Position numbers and translations under genes: made by a program
The notes under the pieces: generated by a model
Told to the model about the DNA's origin: nothing
Seen by the model: only the letters and a program-made list of their open reading frames with translations
Databases searched by the model: none
Shown: in pieces, positions 1 through 11,565 of the stretch
Position numbering within the stretch: the stretch's first letter is position 1
Layout of the letters: each line of letters begins with the position of its first letter
DNA from: Zychaea mexicana
Lineage: Eukaryota; Mucoromycota; Mucoromycetes; Mucorales; Lichtheimiaceae
NCBI RefSeq assembly: GCF_025766255.1
Contig: NW_026516838.1
Span: 1 to 64,000 of the forward strand
Length of the DNA stretch: 64,000 nt
Reading direction: 5' to 3'

Positions 1-184
1 CAAATACATTAGTCACTTGCAACGCTTTCTCTACATGCTCGTCATACTGTAGATGGAAGCCACTTGCTTGAGACGCATACAAGGCGATGCTTTTATGAAT
101 CGTCCTTTCCAAAATCCATGGATCGGGGACGACACTCATTCGAGCGTACGTCGATAATAACTAAACTGTCCTTGTCACTATTAG

Positions 185-899
185 ATGGTCCGCGCCTCTG
201 TTTTGAACGACTGCTTGAACAGCATCAACAACGCTGAACGCCGTGGCAAGCGCCAGGTCTTGATCCGTCCTTCCTCCAAAGTCATTGTCAAGTTCTTGTC
301 TGTCATGCAGAAGCATGGTAAGTAGAATGATTTCATACTGCCCTGAACCGGGACGCAATCTCTCTATCTACCTTATACCCCCATACCCTAAGAATCACCA
401 TATAATACACACATACATACACACCCGTATATAACTGGTTGAAAGTGGCTTTTTTCACCTTTTTGACCTTTAATGATGCGGAAGAATAACACCTCTCGTC
501 TAATGCCGCGTGCGCGACACTTAATATGTTGTGGATGTGATAATAGATGTGATACATGTTTTATCCACCCCTCTCAATATTTATTCATATTTTATTTGGG
601 AGTATGGTTATACTAATGATGTATTTCGTTAATCATTAGGCTACATTGGCGAATTCGAGGAAATCGATGACCATCGCTCTGGCAAGATCGTCATCCAGCT
701 TAACGGTCGTTTGAACAAGTGTGGTGTCATCTCGCCCCGCTTCAACATCAAGATCGCCGAGCTCGAGAAGTGGACCTCCAACCTTTTGCCCTCGCGTCAG
801 TTCGGTTATGTTATCTTGACCACCTCTGCCGGTATCATGGACCACGAAGAGGCCCGTCGCAAGCACGTTGGTGGCAAGATCCTTGGTTTCTTCTACTAA
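185..899 (+). CDS. RPS22: 40S ribosomal protein uS8 (RPS22/S15a)
   Basis: Small-subunit ribosomal protein uS8, an rRNA-binding component of the cytosolic 40S subunit. Two exons, 185-317 and 640-899, join in phase through a GTAAGT...TTAG intron of 322 nt to give 130 residues, the normal length of the eukaryotic protein. The protein starts [13 protein letters not shown] and ends GGKILGFFY, both hallmarks of the family, and the central [11 protein letters not shown] block is also conserved. The start is preceded directly by TTAG, so a 5'-UTR intron may end just before the ATG; bases 1-184 would then be 5' UTR or promoter. Codons are rich in C-ending choices compared with neighbouring genes, as expected for a highly expressed gene. 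I am very confident of this call. Confidence 0.96.
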
Positions 900-1040
900 G
901 TTTCTTGACATTTTGCCGCAAAAAGAATTAAAAAAGTTCGTTTTACTTGAACTGTTTTAAAAAAAACAACCTTTATTACTGTGCTGTTTATATATATGTG
1001 TATGATTGTGAGGATATAGTTAGACGGGAATGATAGAAGC

Positions 1041-2527
1041 TTATTGGGTGGCTTTTACTTGACGGTTGAGGATATAGAAGCCAATGAGGATGAATATGCT
1101 TCCAACGATGGTGGACAGTGGGGTCATGACGCCTGTCACAAGGACATCCGTGATGGCTACAGCGGGTACAGTAAGCATTACGCCGACGGCTGCAAAGACG
1201 GGGTTTACAAGTGCAATGACGCACATAAACGTGGCGTTGTAGACGACGCTCATGGATGCGATGCCCAAGATATACATGAACGTTCGTAGATCAGGCACTT
1301 GGAACGTTTCGTGGCCCATCCAGTGGAAGATTGGTATCGGAATCCATAGCAATAAAATTGTCGTTATGCCAATACCTGTTGTAACCGCATTGGCAAACAG
1401 GACTGACGGCCGTGGTGGTGAGGCATACTTTTTATAGTAGACTTCATAAAATCCGTACGATGCTGCTGCCAATGCTGCTACAGCAATGCCCAATACTGAG
1501 ACGGCATAGCTCCGGTTACTATCATCGTCGTCGACGGATCCGTCACTAGCCTTGTCTTGGCCATCGCTAACGTCAGAAGGCCAGAAGGCCATAGTGAAGA
1601 CGCCGGTCACGCATAGGAATACGGCAATCACCTTGGTTAGAACAAGCTTGTCGCCCAGCATTAGAATGGAAAACAGATAGGCAAATAGACAGCCGGTGTT
1701 GTATATGGCTGTCAGGTTGGCCATGCTGGTGAGGTTGACACTGACGTACCAACTATAGGATGGAATCGTCAAGAGAACGGCAAGCAGAATGACCGTGCGT
1801 ACAGAAAACCGAAGGCGAGATAGTTTGCTGTTATCGTTGCTACCGACCACTTGGTGCTGTAAATCTTCCAATGATTGTTCAAGCTCGAGTTTACATTCCC
1901 GTGCAGTATCTTTGGCTAGCTCTACCAAGCCTTTGCTCGGGCTCTTGTAACGTGCAATCATTTCGCCTATAAACTGCACTGGGGCCATAAATACATAGCA
2001 GCAATGGCTAATATATCTATATCGAATGTACATTGATGATGTTTTGATTTTCAAACAAATATTAGTAAGTAATACTTGGACAGAATCACTCTTACGCCTC
2101 TTGACTTTTCTAACTTGTTTTGTCTCTCTTTGCACACACCCCTCAACCCCTGACATCACATGAGAATGAGAGAAAGAGAGCAAGCAGCCTTCTTGAAATA
2201 CACAGAAAATATTCTGTTTCCTTCTCTTTTTCTTTGTCCCAAATACGAGCTTGTATTTGCGCATTATAATATACATGATCTCTAATATACACTATCCTTT
2301 ACTGAAAATAAAAGTAAAAATACGTACAGAATAAAATAAGGTTTTGAGAAATTGGTAGTACGTTGGACGTATTGTGCAAGCTCTGTTTGCAGAACAAACG
2401 AAACCACACAGATAGCAAGCATAAGTGCTGCTAGCATAGACCGACCCCTTTTGATAGGTGCTATTGTTGTTGCTGAAGAAGGAATGTCACTGACAGGGAC
2501 GGCATGGTATGTCGGAGAGGACGACAT
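1041..2527 (-). CDS. SLC35F/THI74-like drug/metabolite (EamA) transporter
   Basis: Multi-pass transporter of the drug/metabolite (EamA, SLC35) superfamily, nearest in appearance to the SLC35F5 / yeast YML018C-THI74 group; the substrate cannot be told from sequence. Two exons, 2527-2328 and 2016-1041, give 391 residues. The join reads FSKPYFILYISHCC, restoring the family's first-helix region, and the splice sites are GTACGT and ATATAG. About ten hydrophobic helices are visible. An asparagine/aspartate/serine-rich loop (around DGSVDDDDSNRS) separates the two halves, and the signature-like YNTGCLFAYLFSILMLGD lies in the first half. A 90-residue insert with LEQSLEDL-type helix follows helix 2. 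The gene faces the CLASRP-like gene across a 233-bp shared promoter. The family is secure; vacuolar location and thiamine link are only analogies. Confidence 0.85.
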
Positions 2528-2760
2528 TTCGTAAAGGAACAAAATGGAGTAAAGGGTGGGGGAGGGAAACGACGTAAAAAAAGTGCGGGGGGGGGGGGGG
2601 GGGAGGGAGAAGAACAAGAACAAGAAGTTGACTTTTTTTTAACAAGTTGACTCTATTTAAAGAACCGCACCGTATGTGTGGGCATTTTTTTTCCTATTTG
2701 CTTATTAGAGATTTACGTTGGCGTTTCAGTTCAACACTCTTTCTTTTTTGAAACTACAAA
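2528..2760. promoter_or_regulatory. Divergent promoter region of the SLC35-like and CLASRP-like genes
   Basis: The two start codons (2527 on minus, 2761 on plus) are only 233 bp apart, so both genes must share this segment for their core promoters. It contains a 17-nt run of G, a TATTTAAAG stretch at 2654-2662 that could serve as a TATA-like element for the plus-strand gene, and pyrimidine-rich tracts. The role is inferred from position. Confidence 0.5.
2587..2603 (+). repeat. Poly-G homopolymer (G17)
   Basis: Seventeen consecutive G on the plus strand (C17 on the transcribed strand of the SLC35-like gene), 60 nt upstream of that gene's ATG. It is a likely hypervariable and sequencing-error-prone tract that could alter promoter or 5'-UTR structure. 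Confidence 0.9.
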
Positions 2761-5252
2761 ATGTGGCACGAAGCTCGAGCCAATGAGAAAAAGGTTTACT
2801 CGAAGATCTTTGTCTTTCAACTCCTTTATACGATTGAATGTACGCGTACATTTTGAGCTAATGGAAGGTACTGGACGGTTTGCGTGTCTAGATCAAGGAG
2901 ATTATGGTCGATCACAAGAAGCGTGCCGAACGCAGGCGCGCATTCTATGAATCGCGGGTATTGTAGTTTGTGCTTTTTTTAAACACTTCTGCTACATCTA
3001 AGAAAGATTGGAGAGGACGTATGTGTTTACAAATGCGTTGGTTGTTTGTTATGTTATGTATAGCTTGGTGATCCAAAGCAGCTGTTACGAGTGATCGGCT
3101 CATCGACAAAGCTGTATCCTGATGCTGAACAATACTACTACCATGAAAATCAAGACAATCTGTGAGTCCCCGTTTTGTCAGCGACTCTCACACATAGTGA
3201 AGAAGGGCGCTGGAGAAGAAGGCATGTACCGGAGGAACTCACAGAATATGAATGATATTAGTATGCCATGGCAAGGCAATACCGATATCCGAATTGACAG
3301 GTACGGAATACCGCAGAACCTTTGAATCAGAAACTTTTTGCATGTGCGTGTGCATGTGATCTTTTCTCATCATAAGAGACTGTTGTTACTATTTAGATTC
3401 GATGGCCGGTCATTGCTAGATTTTGTGCCTGAGAAACAGACAAAGCAAAGATTTCCCAATAAAGAACAGCACATGATGGACGAGTTGAATTTTGAACGGT
3501 ATCATGACCTGGTAGAAGCCGAACGCTTAGGAGGTAGAATAACACTCAAAGGACAGTGGATGAGCAATAGATAATGAACGAGTTTAAACCAAACTATTTA
3601 TTTTTATATGTAGTTTCTGAACAAGAACGACTCACTGAAGTGGAAGAAGAATGGACAAAGCTGCTGGAGCGACACAAGGCACTTTTGGCAATGTTGAACA
3701 ATAATAGGAAGCCAGAAAAAGGATATGCATTTGATTATGGCACGCCGGCTGCAACCAATGATGAAATGGACAACGAGGAAGAATCACAATTACTGAAGGA
3801 GGCGGATATTCTCCAATATGTTGACGAGCTGACTGACAAAGACAAAATGATCTTGAATGATATGGCGGGCAAGTTTGGTATCCGCAATTATACCCGCCTT
3901 TTACGCATGACTAAAAGGGACCGTGACGAACAGCTTCGAGAATTGAAAGCAAAGCAGGTGAGAGACAAAGGGATTTCTTATTCAACGCATGTTGCATGAT
4001 TATCTGCTTACTAAACTGGCTATATGTGATTAATAAAGGGTAGAGATGGAGGGAAATCAAAGGATAAAGGTGGCAGTAGTCGACGTTCACGAGATGATCG
4101 CAGTAGGAGACGGAGACGTTCGCGCTATGGCCGAGGGAGCCCTTCCAGGTATCAAAAATGCCTGCATGATTTGTTTAGTATATGCTGCAAGTTCCCAATA
4201 TGTATCTAAACTACCTATCGATCTATAAAAATTATAGAAATGGTCGATCAAGCCCTACTTATGAACCTTATAATGGCAGCTCCGATAGCGAATCTTCAGC
4301 TGAAGAGGATGCAAATACTACTCAATCCGATGTCGTTATTGAATTTGGCACATCATCCTCATCCAATATTCCAGAGCAAGAAGAAACAGCAAACAAAGAG
4401 GTGCGATCGTCCAAGCCATCACGCGATAGTCGTGCTCGAGAAAGGTATTAGGAAATCCTCATATGCAAATGAACGTATCTTTCTAAAACGGCAAAGTAGA
4501 AGAAAGATACCATCATCATCGTCATCATCCACCAGAGATCTTCAACAAACAGCACCAGCACCAGCTGCAAAAGACACCACAAAGAAGTTGACGCCCATGG
4601 AAAAGCTTAAATTGAAAATGCGTGCAGGATTAGAAAATCAAAGTAAGCAGAATAGCATCGGATAATTTCGACCTCCAATTTCTCTTATTGACCTCTCAAT
4701 TTGAATAAAATAGTCGATGCGGATGATCGTGAAAAGCGACGTCAAGAGCGCGAAAGGGAATTAACCATCATTCAAAGCTCTTACAAAGGCGAACGCGAGG
4801 AGTCACAGAAGAATGATGATCCAGCATCATCACGAACGCATCAACACGAAGAAGAAAGTTCAAGACGGAAACTTTCGCCAGAAAAACGTCCGCGTCGATA
4901 TTATTCGCCGAGCAGTTCATCAACATCTGACCGATCGCCTAGCCATTCTCGTCGGGATCGACAGAAACGACGCTATCGGTCACCGAGCAGCGACAGTCCA
5001 TCAGATGCTGGCAGTGGCGGGGATGATGACAAACATCCACAGCGAAGAAGACAGAGAAGTCCATTTGTAAAGCGATCGAGACGAAGATCCCGTTCCACAA
5101 GTCCTAGCAGTAAAAGACGGCGACAATCTTCCTCATCCTCTCGTCATCATCGTCATGGATCTAGTCGTCATCACCGTCGTCATAATCGATCACGGTCTCC
5201 GAGAAGACGTTCTCGCTCTCGTTCAAGATCAAGTAGAAGCAAACGAAATTGA
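2761..5252 (+). CDS. CLASRP/SWAP2-like arginine-serine-rich splicing factor
   Basis: Homologue of CLK4-associating SR-rich protein (suppressor-of-white-apricot N-terminal domain), a nuclear regulator of alternative splicing in animals. Ten exons: 2761-2793, 2892-2957, 3064-3161, 3262-3300, 3397-3533, 3614-3957, 4039-4148, 4238-4444, 4500-4642, 4714-5252; all phases close, giving 571 residues. The N-terminus MWHEARANEKK then IMVDHKKRAERRR, MPWQGNTDIRIDRFDGR and LNFERYHDLVEAE follow the animal protein block by block. The middle is acidic and charged; the last 180 residues are an RS domain of SR/SPS/RRRS clusters. The last intron falls before the RS exon. An AATAAA at 5281 is a candidate poly(A) signal. 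The gene is absent from budding yeasts (family knowledge), which fits an intron-rich basal fungus. Confidence 0.88.
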
Positions 5253-5503
5253 CGGCAGAAAAGTGTTTTTCCAACAGCAAAATAAAATATACATATTTAT
5301 GCAAAATAGAGTAAACGAGAGAGAATGATATGTACAGTTTGGTCTGGATTAAATGGTTAGACTGGATTGGGTTTGGTAGGGTGACTTTCCAGAGAGTGTG
5401 TTGAAAGATTTGGTAGATGTTGTAGTGTGTATTGTCCGATTTAGACTGACTGGATTATGGATTTCAGCGTTTGGTTGATGGGATGTGGGGACGGTGAAGA
5501 AAG

Positions 5504-6142
5504 CTAATCGACGAGCCGGAGTAAGTTCTTTTCTAGTACATATTTTCCTTCCTTGTACTTTTGCTGCGAATCGTACGCCTTGATCTATCATGTGTTAATT
5601 GTATTGTACCTTGAGTAATCGACTTCATGATGTTTTGCAAAAGTAACACTAGCTCACATATTTCCATCCAAGCATCGTTTCACAGCGGACACAGCTTATG
5701 GATGCAATACGATGCCTTCCTGTTGTCATGGTTCTACAAATTATACAAGTCAAGTCAGCTATTGCTTGAATATACATAATGGGCACTCTATCCTGCTATA
5801 TGCTTATCATACCTTTCCTGTTGCTCTTCGCCCTCCTCAATGTTGACGCTATATACAATCATTTCCTTCCTTTTGTGAGTTAAACGGCGACCTCTCAAAG
5901 TACCTCCAACAATACACCTTACACTCCACAGAAAAGATACGCCTGGCCATACTGGCCTTGGAATTCCTAAGTTATTTGGCGGCAACAAAAAAAAGATGAG
6001 CTAACTATTACGTTAGGAATTGTAGAAAGGCAGGTATCTGTACCTTTGACATGACTTTGTCACTGGTGGACAAGTGAGAGCGGCATTTAGAGCATCCGTA
6101 CACTTTTTTGCCTTCCAAGTAAACCCGGTATTTCAAACCCAT
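5504..6142 (-). CDS. Yippee-like zinc-binding protein
   Basis: Small Yippee/Mis18-fold zinc protein. Five exons: 6142-6044, 5966-5923, 5848-5813, 5733-5658, 5584-5504; every junction closes in phase and yields 111 residues. The two zinc-binding CxxC knuckles are present as GCSKC (residues 17-20) and SCVRC, followed by the invariant LGWKY and the QKYKEGK motif near the C-terminus; FQGQYGQAYLF is the family's central block. No single exon is long enough to be found as an ORF of useful size. Family members act in cell-cycle and GID-type E3 ligase biology in other eukaryotes, but the role here is not inferable. The C-terminus runs about 10 residues beyond the usual end (VLEKNLLRLVD). The call is secure despite small exons. 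Confidence 0.87.
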
Positions 6143-6266
6143 TTACGATAGTTGTAGTCAACGGTCCAATGCAGAAAACAAACTTTATAAAAAAAGAAAG
6201 TGTTGAAGAAAAGAAAAGAGAGAGAGGGAGAGGGACGGAATAAGGTTCCAAATATGGCATTATCTG

Positions 6267-7091
6267 CTACGGTTTCATTTTGTGGAGGGTTTCCCCCTTT
6301 GCAACCATGCCGATCGCCCGTTTTCCTATCCGCTGCAAGTCATGTGGCCTCGATAGTCGATGATCTCCATCTTCTATTATATCCAGCACCACCTCGTTCC
6401 CGTGCAATTGTAGTTCTCGCGCCAGATCTTGTGCAAGTGATAACGGCACATCGACATCTTGACCACCATGAATCAAAGTAATGGGGCAATTTGACAGTGT
6501 CGGCAGGTTTCTTCTATCATTGTCCATAATCAACATTGGTCGAGAATCAAGCAAGCTAGCAACCGGCACTGCATAATAGCCCGATGGATCGTACTGTGAG
6601 GGCCGCTTCCATACATATGTACGGTCGCACCGGTGGTCCACAGGAACTTCATTTTGTAACCATCTCTCGGTAAAGTCGACACCGCTGCCAATGCCTAATA
6701 TTCCGCGCACATTATGTGAGAATCGCCGAGCAAGTAATAAGGATAGCCAGGTACCCATGCTGGAACTGATGAGATAGACGACATTATTGTTTCGGTCTCC
6801 AGAAGCACCATCTTGTATTTCAGCTGCCAAAAGCTCGCAACTGGCCTCGTACCATTGTTGAACAGATCCATCAACTGGATGATGGTCCCATGCCATGAAT
6901 CTGTATCTGAGCCGTCTGGCAATATCATACGCCAAATGGCTTTTATGCGATGCCATGAATTCGGATCGGTATCCTGGGATGAAGCATATTGTTGGTGTGT
7001 TGGAAGTAGCAGCCGACAGTGATGAGGGTGATGGGATCGTCACGTATTTGGTTCCAGAGGCGGTTTGACGAACCAATCGTGCTGGGATCAT
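6267..7091 (-). CDS. ABHD10-like alpha/beta hydrolase
   Basis: Single-exon alpha/beta hydrolase of 274 residues from the chosen start MIPARLVRQ; the frame stays open a further 68 codons upstream but that part is low quality. It resembles ABHD10, a mitochondrial palmitoyl-protein thioesterase. Visible elements: CFIPGYRSEFMASHK oxyanion segment, nucleophile elbow ISSSMGTWLSL with serine in an S-x-S-M-G rather than G-x-S-x-G context, TLIHGGQDVDVPL carrying the acid, and DGDHRLSRPHDL carrying the histidine, so the Ser-Asp-His triad is complete. The insert WKRPSQYDPSGYY corresponds to the lid of ABHD10. It starts 124 nt downstream of the yippee start codon on the same strand. A mitochondrial presequence is not obvious. 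Confidence 0.85.
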   Translation of the reverse strand: MIPARLVRQTASGTKYVTIPSPSSLSAATSNTPTICFIPGYRSEFMASHKSHLAYDIARRLRYRFMAWDHHPVDGSVQQWYEASCELLAAEIQDGASGDRNNNVVYLISSSMGTWLSLLLARRFSHNVRGILGIGSGVDFTERWLQNEVPVDHRCDRTYVWKRPSQYDPSGYYAVPVASLLDSRPMLIMDNDRRNLPTLSNCPITLIHGGQDVDVPLSLAQDLARELQLHGNEVVLDIIEDGDHRLSRPHDLQRIGKRAIGMVAKGETLHKMKP

Positions 7092-9526
7092 TGTGTTTGT
7101 CTCAGAAAACGAATGGGCGATGTTGTTGGTTTTTTTTAGGCGGCGAATTTTATCCGTCAAGCAGATGGCAGAGGGCGGGGAGAAAAAGAATTGAACGGAC
7201 TGCGACAGCTTGTATGTATTGTCTACTTTTTTAAAATATTCGATGTGTTTGCCCCTTCGTACTATTTTAGTCAGGATCTGCTCTTTTTTTAACATATTTA
7301 AAAAAGTAAAAGTGAGGTACGAGGATTATTACTATGTACACTTTGTCGTAAAAGAAAGAACATAACTATACATACATGCACATTGCACTTCTTCAAATTG
7401 TTTGCGATACATTGTATACATATGATATCACTTGCATGTATAATTGAAACGAAAAACTATTTTTAAGTTATATAGCCCGTCCATCATATAGCTGATTGTT
7501 ATATACTTTACATTTTCTGTTTGATGGATGACGGGTCCATCTTAGTAGGAGGCAGCGAATGATTCTATCGTAACAAATGATGTTCATCTGCGAAGCGTCC
7601 GTTTTACGACAGTTACCAGGGCTTCTAGGCAGCATTTATCATTCGCACTATATACAGCACCACATAAGTAATTGTGCGATAATGTAGTCCTCATTTAACA
7701 GTACTATAATGCAGATCATTGTATCATAACAAAGGAAGATACCGTATTTTTATCTTTGCTTTATCTCTTACATCTTAAAAGAGCATAAAGAAGTTTATAC
7801 ACGTTAATGCACGAGAGCTCCTTATGGTAGATAATAATAAAGAAATGCATCAACTCATTTATTGAAGGAAAACCGCAATTGCAGTTTACTCACAGTTGCG
7901 TAATAAGATCGATTAAATTTGCCACCTCAACAGAGCATTTTAAAGATATGTACAATGCAGCAGCTTCTTTTATAGGCTACCGATAACGACGCTTGACAAA
8001 CGTATCAGTTAAAATCCGTAATAATGATGCAAGGAATTCAATATATGTAGATTTACTGTATGGAAGTATATATCAATTTTATTATCATACGCTGGGATAT
8101 CAATGATGGAGCGCAGACATGGCCAAGGAATCCCTCGAACTTGATGTAATGGCTACAAACGTCTAGATTGTACTGTGATCCTCACATACCTTTCGTATAT
8201 ACTGCATGTTACTTTGGGGGTTTGGGAGGGTAACATCATGAATTGGAAAATCACACTGTATATGCGTAGATGAACGCGTCGGTAGCTTCATCCTTGTCTC
8301 TTTTTGTTTGCTGATTTCCGTGCAAGATCAATACAAACATAGCGTTAGATGATCCGTCAACCGAAACGCATACGTCATTCAGACAATGTAGAAAGTAACT
8401 TACCATTAATCATGTTTGTAGAAGGATTATGACCATGTGATTGATGATGTCAAAGAGAGTTCCTTGGTTAGTATCAATTTTTTCTTCTTGCTCGTTGATC
8501 CAATATTGTGTCCCTCTTGCTCCATTGATCCAAATGTTCAATCTATCCATGACTAAAATGGCTTGAACATTCTAGCCAGAAATCCCATACGTTATAACGG
8601 CCTCTTTTTCAAGCTTCCGCAAGGGAAAGAAGTTGCTACAAGGGATGCATCAAGGGCTTTTATTGTTAGCTATTTATGATGCAATACCAGTAATAGCCCA
8701 TAACCGCATGTTGCCTCTCTCGTTATCAATTGAACAACCCAAAAGAATGTACATACCATCATCGTCGCCAAAGCTCTGCCTTGTTATATATTACATATAT
8801 CTGCCGATGTTTTGATTCTGGACTACCTACAACAAACAGATGATGGTACATCACAAAGCTCAGATCACCACGCCCGATCGCATACCATCCCATTGCCCGT
8901 CCCGCAGATCCAAGTCGCGTCGTTCTCAAACCCTCGGCTCTCCCTATACGACACAACACAAATGACACCGCCAGTATCTCCTCTCTCATGCACTTACCGC
9001 ACAGTATACGACACACGCACAGATGCATACAGCACAAGCGCCAACCGCCATTAGCCATAGGGTATGATAATACATCTCATAATATTGGACCAGTATCTCT
9101 TACAGACTGGCTATGTAGCACTGCGGATATTAGATGCTACTAAAGGCTGTAGTAGTGACCTGCACAGTTGCCGATATTGCTATGATATGCTGTAGGCGAT
9201 CCTTTCCACAACCGTTTTAAATATCTGTATATGATATGATATATAGATTTTTATACTTGTGCACATGCCAGGTTGTTCTATACAGTTATCTACATTGTAG
9301 ATGTACATTTTTCATTAAACCACATTACAATGCGCTCATGCTCTGAGGGGCGCTTGTCTTTCTTCTTTTTTGCTCTTGATGTTAAGGTTCTTAACTGAAA
9401 TGCATTATATTGAAGCTCCTTGGAAACAGCTTTTTCGAACGTATAGTATGTATTAGGATGTGTGCTTGAATACTGTGTTTACTGTTATAAGTACAGTGTT
9501 ATCATATAGATGCTTATATTAAGTTC
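7092..9526. other. Intergenic, 2.4 kb
   Basis: AT-rich sequence with no recognisable gene, tRNA or transposon. The first ~200 bp are the promoter side of the ABHD10-like gene; the last ~200 bp are the 3' side of the permease. The only compositional anomaly is the C-rich patch at 8812-9054, listed separately. Confidence 0.6.
8812..9054 (+). other. C-rich open patch, possible orphan coding exon
   Basis: An open frame of 80 codons without an ATG at its 5' end, in a patch visibly richer in C (on plus) than the AT-rich surroundings. The translation is rich in Ser, Thr and Pro, with MTPPVSPLS in the middle. No family is recognised, no convincing upstream exon was found, and the opposite strand is also open (8759-9058). 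It may be a decayed exon or an unannotated terminal exon. Confidence 0.15.
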
Positions 9527-11565
9527 TTATGGTCTGTATACAAAATAGGGCTGTTGAACATCCGTCAAGTCATCTTTATCACCCGTATCTTCATTGCCAT
9601 GTTGAGTGTGCTGTTGTAGTTGCAGGGAACTTTCTTGATCTTGTTCACTGTGCTGATGATGGTTCTGTTGCTGCTGTAACCGTCGTTCGTTTTCTCTTGA
9701 GAGCGACCAGCCCACATGAACGAATAAGAGGATTGTAAGAACGTCAGCGACAATATATCCCGTCAAGGCGCTAGGGTAAGAAGGAGATTCTCGACCCGCC
9801 ATCATCAGTGGGCCTGTAAAATGGCCCAAAGTACTGGAAAAAGTGATTGCTGTAGTGTAGAAAATCAATTTGGTTCTGCCAGCGATGTTGGTGGATATCA
9901 ACACTTGTGCACCAAGCGTAGAATACGTCGTTGGAATGATTGTAAGCGCGAAAAGCCGGACAATAGGCGCCTTGCCGACAGGAATAACACGCAGTAGCAT
10001 AACAGATAGTGTTGAGATTATACTAAGCAAACCACTGGTATATGCAATATGGTTCCTGCACCATCGTACTTTGGTTGTGCATATTACGAATAGAATATAC
10101 GACATAACTTCGTATACGCTCCGTGGAATATTCAAAAGAATTGAGTCGAGCTCCTGTGTAGTACATAATCAATATAATACGGTGAAAAAAACCCCTCAGA
10201 TTATAGAGGATATAATGAGTTTTCTTACCGAAAAACCAAGATCCCTGATAAGTTGTGAGCTAAACACATTAATGGCCCCATTTGGTAGATTGCATAGGTA
10301 ACTAAGCAAGAATAAGCTGTAGAAGCAAGGATCCTTGAGAGATTCCGCGATTTGATCCCATTGGATACTGGTAGGTCGGCTGGAAAACTTGTTGTCAGCA
10401 ATCCGAGCCGCAACAATTTCCTTTTCACGGGTAGTTAAATGAAAATGCTTGCTGTAAGGTGTGTTCGGTAAAAATAAAATGATTAACACGCTAAAACAAG
10501 CAGTGGCAATACCATACAGGAGCATAGACCTAGTATAATATAACATCATTTAAAAACATCAACAATATAATTTTTTTTAATTTAATCAAAGAGTATTTTA
10601 TCCTAATAGCGGAACTATACACCAACCATGACCAGCTACCGCGTCCATGCATAAACTCAGTGTCTATCCGAGTTTGAGCAAATAAAGAACGTTCAGTATA
10701 CAGTATATCATACAGTGTGATCTTTTTTTTACATGCCCTCTTGACATACTTCCTATATGTGCGATTCCATATGTAAATAGTGATGCGCATATAATACTTG
10801 CACAAAGTCCAGCATATACAAGCGCAAGGTAGGTGCCCTGTTCGGATCGTCGATAGTGTGTTCTGATAAAGAGAAAAAGAGCGGGGTACGTAAACGCTTC
10901 AAAAACGCCCAGCAAAACCGACATGCACCCAACTGTGCAAAGTTGGTTGCAAAGGACGATCCGATCATACTTGTGCCCCAAAACAGCATCGGTATGCCCA
11001 TCACTTGAGAAAGTGAAAACCGTTGAAGGAAAAAGACTACCACAAGCTACTATCCATGGTTAGTACGTATTTAAACAATCCAGATGCACACGAGCGGCCG
11101 ACGAAGAAGATCGTACTGTATACATAAGCAACAACATTATAGCAATATTAAGATACATACCTGAAATGATATTTCACCCAGGTAATATAAAGAGCCTGCT
11201 ATACCAAATTCGTTGTGCGTGATATTTACATCATCGTAAATACCGAGCATAGCAGAGAGATTTAAAGTCATATGATCGAGTTTCTATTTAGTATGTATGA
11301 TATATGGTATTTATTGATGAATGATCGCAAGTACGGACGATGGATGTCTGAATATAGTACTACAGCGGGTGCAGAGTACAATATGAGGAAACGTCAAATT
11401 TTATATATAATAGTTCTAATTTACCTGAAAAAACATTGCTAAAAGCATGAACGGAACGGCCACACGGTTAATTTTACATATCACTTTACGCTCTTCGATT
11501 CTGGAGGATAAGTTAATTTCTTTATCCTGAATGGCAGTGCTTTTCTCTATTGGACATTCTTCCAT
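9527..11565 (-). CDS. DAL5-type MFS permease with an apparent one-base frameshift
   Basis: Anion:cation symporter of the allantoate/DAL5 branch of the major facilitator superfamily (plasma membrane uptake of organic anions, vitamins or dipeptides). Six exons: 11565-11425, 11283-11161, 11046-10750, 10663-10621, 10529-10229, 10153-9527. All splice phases close except that exon 3 is one base short: after NFAQLGACRF the frame must shift to continue LLGVFEAFTYPALFLFIR. The shift lies at a short A run (10914-10917). With one base restored the product would be about 510 residues with 12 helices and a hydrophilic Q/H-rich tail. TLGHFTGPLMM and PNTPYSKHFHLTTREKE are family-typical. Either a recent pseudogene or an assembly error. 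Confidence 0.75.
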
